Part shown: in pieces, positions 14,133 through 14,524 of the stretch
Layout of the letters: each line of letters opens with the position of its first letter
Numbering within the stretch: the stretch's first letter is position 1
From: an uncultured Coriobacteriaceae bacterium
GTDB taxonomy: Bacteria; Actinomycetota; Coriobacteriia; Coriobacteriales; QAMH01
Reading direction: 5' to 3'
NCBI GenBank assembly: GCA_902796975.1
Contig: CADBRF010000251.1
Location: forward strand, 1-14,524
DNA: 14,524 nucleotides
Notes under the pieces: model-generated
Database searches by the model: none
Told to the model about the DNA's origin: nothing
What the model saw: the letters and a program-made list of their open reading frames with translations, nothing else
Program-made: the position numbers and the translations under genes

Positions 14133-14339
14133 ATGGCTGAAGGTACTGTTAAGTGGTTCAATCCTGACAAGGGCTACGGCTTCATCGCTCGTCCGGACGG
14201 AGACGACCTGTTCGTTCACTTCTCCGAGATCCAGATGGACGGCTTCAAGACGCTTGACGAGGGCGACAAGGTCACCTTCGACGTCACGACCGGCCAGAAT
14301 GGCAAGCTCCAGGCCAGCAACGTTGTGAAGCAGAACTAA
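14133..14339 (+). CDS. csp: Cold-shock protein (CspA family)
   Basis: This 68-residue protein is a single cold-shock domain that binds single-stranded RNA and DNA and melts RNA structure. It has both RNA-binding motifs: KGYGFI (RNP1, 13-18) and DLFVHF (RNP2, 25-30), after the usual MAEGTVKWFNPDKG opening. Length and sequence are typical for the family. The ATG at 14133 is supported by AAAGG (14120-14124), 8 bases upstream, and by the conserved N-terminus. An in-frame GTG at 14043 would add 30 residues unlike the family. The coding region is followed by a strong terminator, so it is monocistronic. Cold induction is not provable from sequence, and many such proteins are constitutive. Confidence 0.97.
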   Translation: MAEGTVKWFNPDKGYGFIARPDGDDLFVHFSEIQMDGFKTLDEGDKVTFDVTTGQNGKLQASNVVKQN

Positions 14340-14368
14340 TAGTCTAGACATACATAGCTTCAACTGAG

Positions 14369-14399
14369 GAGGGGTCCGCACAAGTGGACCCCTCTTTGT
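14369..14399 (+). terminator. Intrinsic terminator after csp
   Basis: GAGGGGTCC (14369-14377) pairs perfectly with GGACCCCTC (14386-14394) around an 8-base loop, followed by TTTGTG. It starts 30 bases after the csp stop. The U-tract is short but the stem is strong. Confidence 0.88.
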
Positions 14400-14435
14400 G
14401 TATCAAAGTGTAGCGGTGTCGTTTTCTCCCGTCCC

Positions 14436-14463
14436 TTGCCCCATGCAAGGATGACGGTATACT
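14436..14463 (+). promoter_or_regulatory. Promoter of the gene at the window's end
   Basis: TTGCCC (14436-14441) and TATACT (14458-14463) are 16 bases apart, the same spacing and nearly the same hexamers as the moaE-like promoter. An inverted repeat CCTTGC (14434-14439) / GCAAGG (14445-14450) overlaps the -35 and could be an operator. Confidence 0.65.
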
Positions 14464-14497
14464 AGACGCGTTCCAATAGATGGTATCGGAGGTAGCT

Positions 14498-14524
14498 ATG
14501 GGCAAGCATAAAGATAAGAAGAAA
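14498..14524 (+). CDS. 5' end of an unidentified gene (cut by window)
   Basis: Nine codons are visible, reading MGKHKDKKK, and the frame is open to the window's end. GGAGGT (14488-14493) lies 4 bases before the ATG, and a promoter sits just upstream, so the start is credible. The lysine-rich opening does not identify a family. Confidence 0.6.

Overview
The window looks like chromosome of a moderately GC-rich Gram-positive actinobacterium, most likely of the class Coriobacteriia. This rests on gene order, on the rubrerythrin and MoaE-like proteins (anaerobic, metalloenzyme-rich lifestyle) and on general protein style. No 16S or other marker is present, so the placement is inference. Every supported gene reads on the + strand, and the long minus-strand reading frames are shadows of these genes.

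Positions 1-8329 hold a conserved housekeeping block: comEC (DNA uptake channel), holA (polymerase III delta), rpsT (ribosomal protein S20, with its own promoter and a strong terminator), lepA (EF4), dus (tRNA dihydrouridine synthase) and hemW (heme-trafficking radical SAM protein). comEC-holA and lepA-dus-hemW are spaced tightly enough to be operons. After a 201-base spacer that can fold, and with no hrcA in the gap, comes dnaJ with a TTG start and a good terminator.

Positions 9702-10688 form an oxidative-stress unit: rubrerythrin behind an extended -10 promoter, then a 37-residue stand-alone rubredoxin separated by two hairpins. A SpoU/TrmH-type RNA 2'-O-methyltransferase and a short-chain dehydrogenase/reductase (SDR) follow. 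The SDR has lost the NNAG motif and the lysine of YxxxK.

Positions 12529-13249 are the most unusual part: about 720 bases of AT-rich DNA without a gene, between the SDR and a MoaE-like gene. It carries at least eleven TCCCA/YGGGA elements. Nine fall into three groups, each opening with a direct pair 52-53 bases apart, and two groups share exactly the same geometry (52 then 22 bases). Other short words and inverted repeats are scattered through it. It ends in a clear promoter for the MoaE-like gene, overlapped by a separate inverted repeat. I read it as a regulator-binding array of unknown owner.

The end holds a MoaE-like gene with one of the two conserved lysines missing, its terminator, a 487-base spacer with a perfect 16-base palindrome, a cold-shock protein gene with terminator, and the first nine codons of a further gene with its own promoter.
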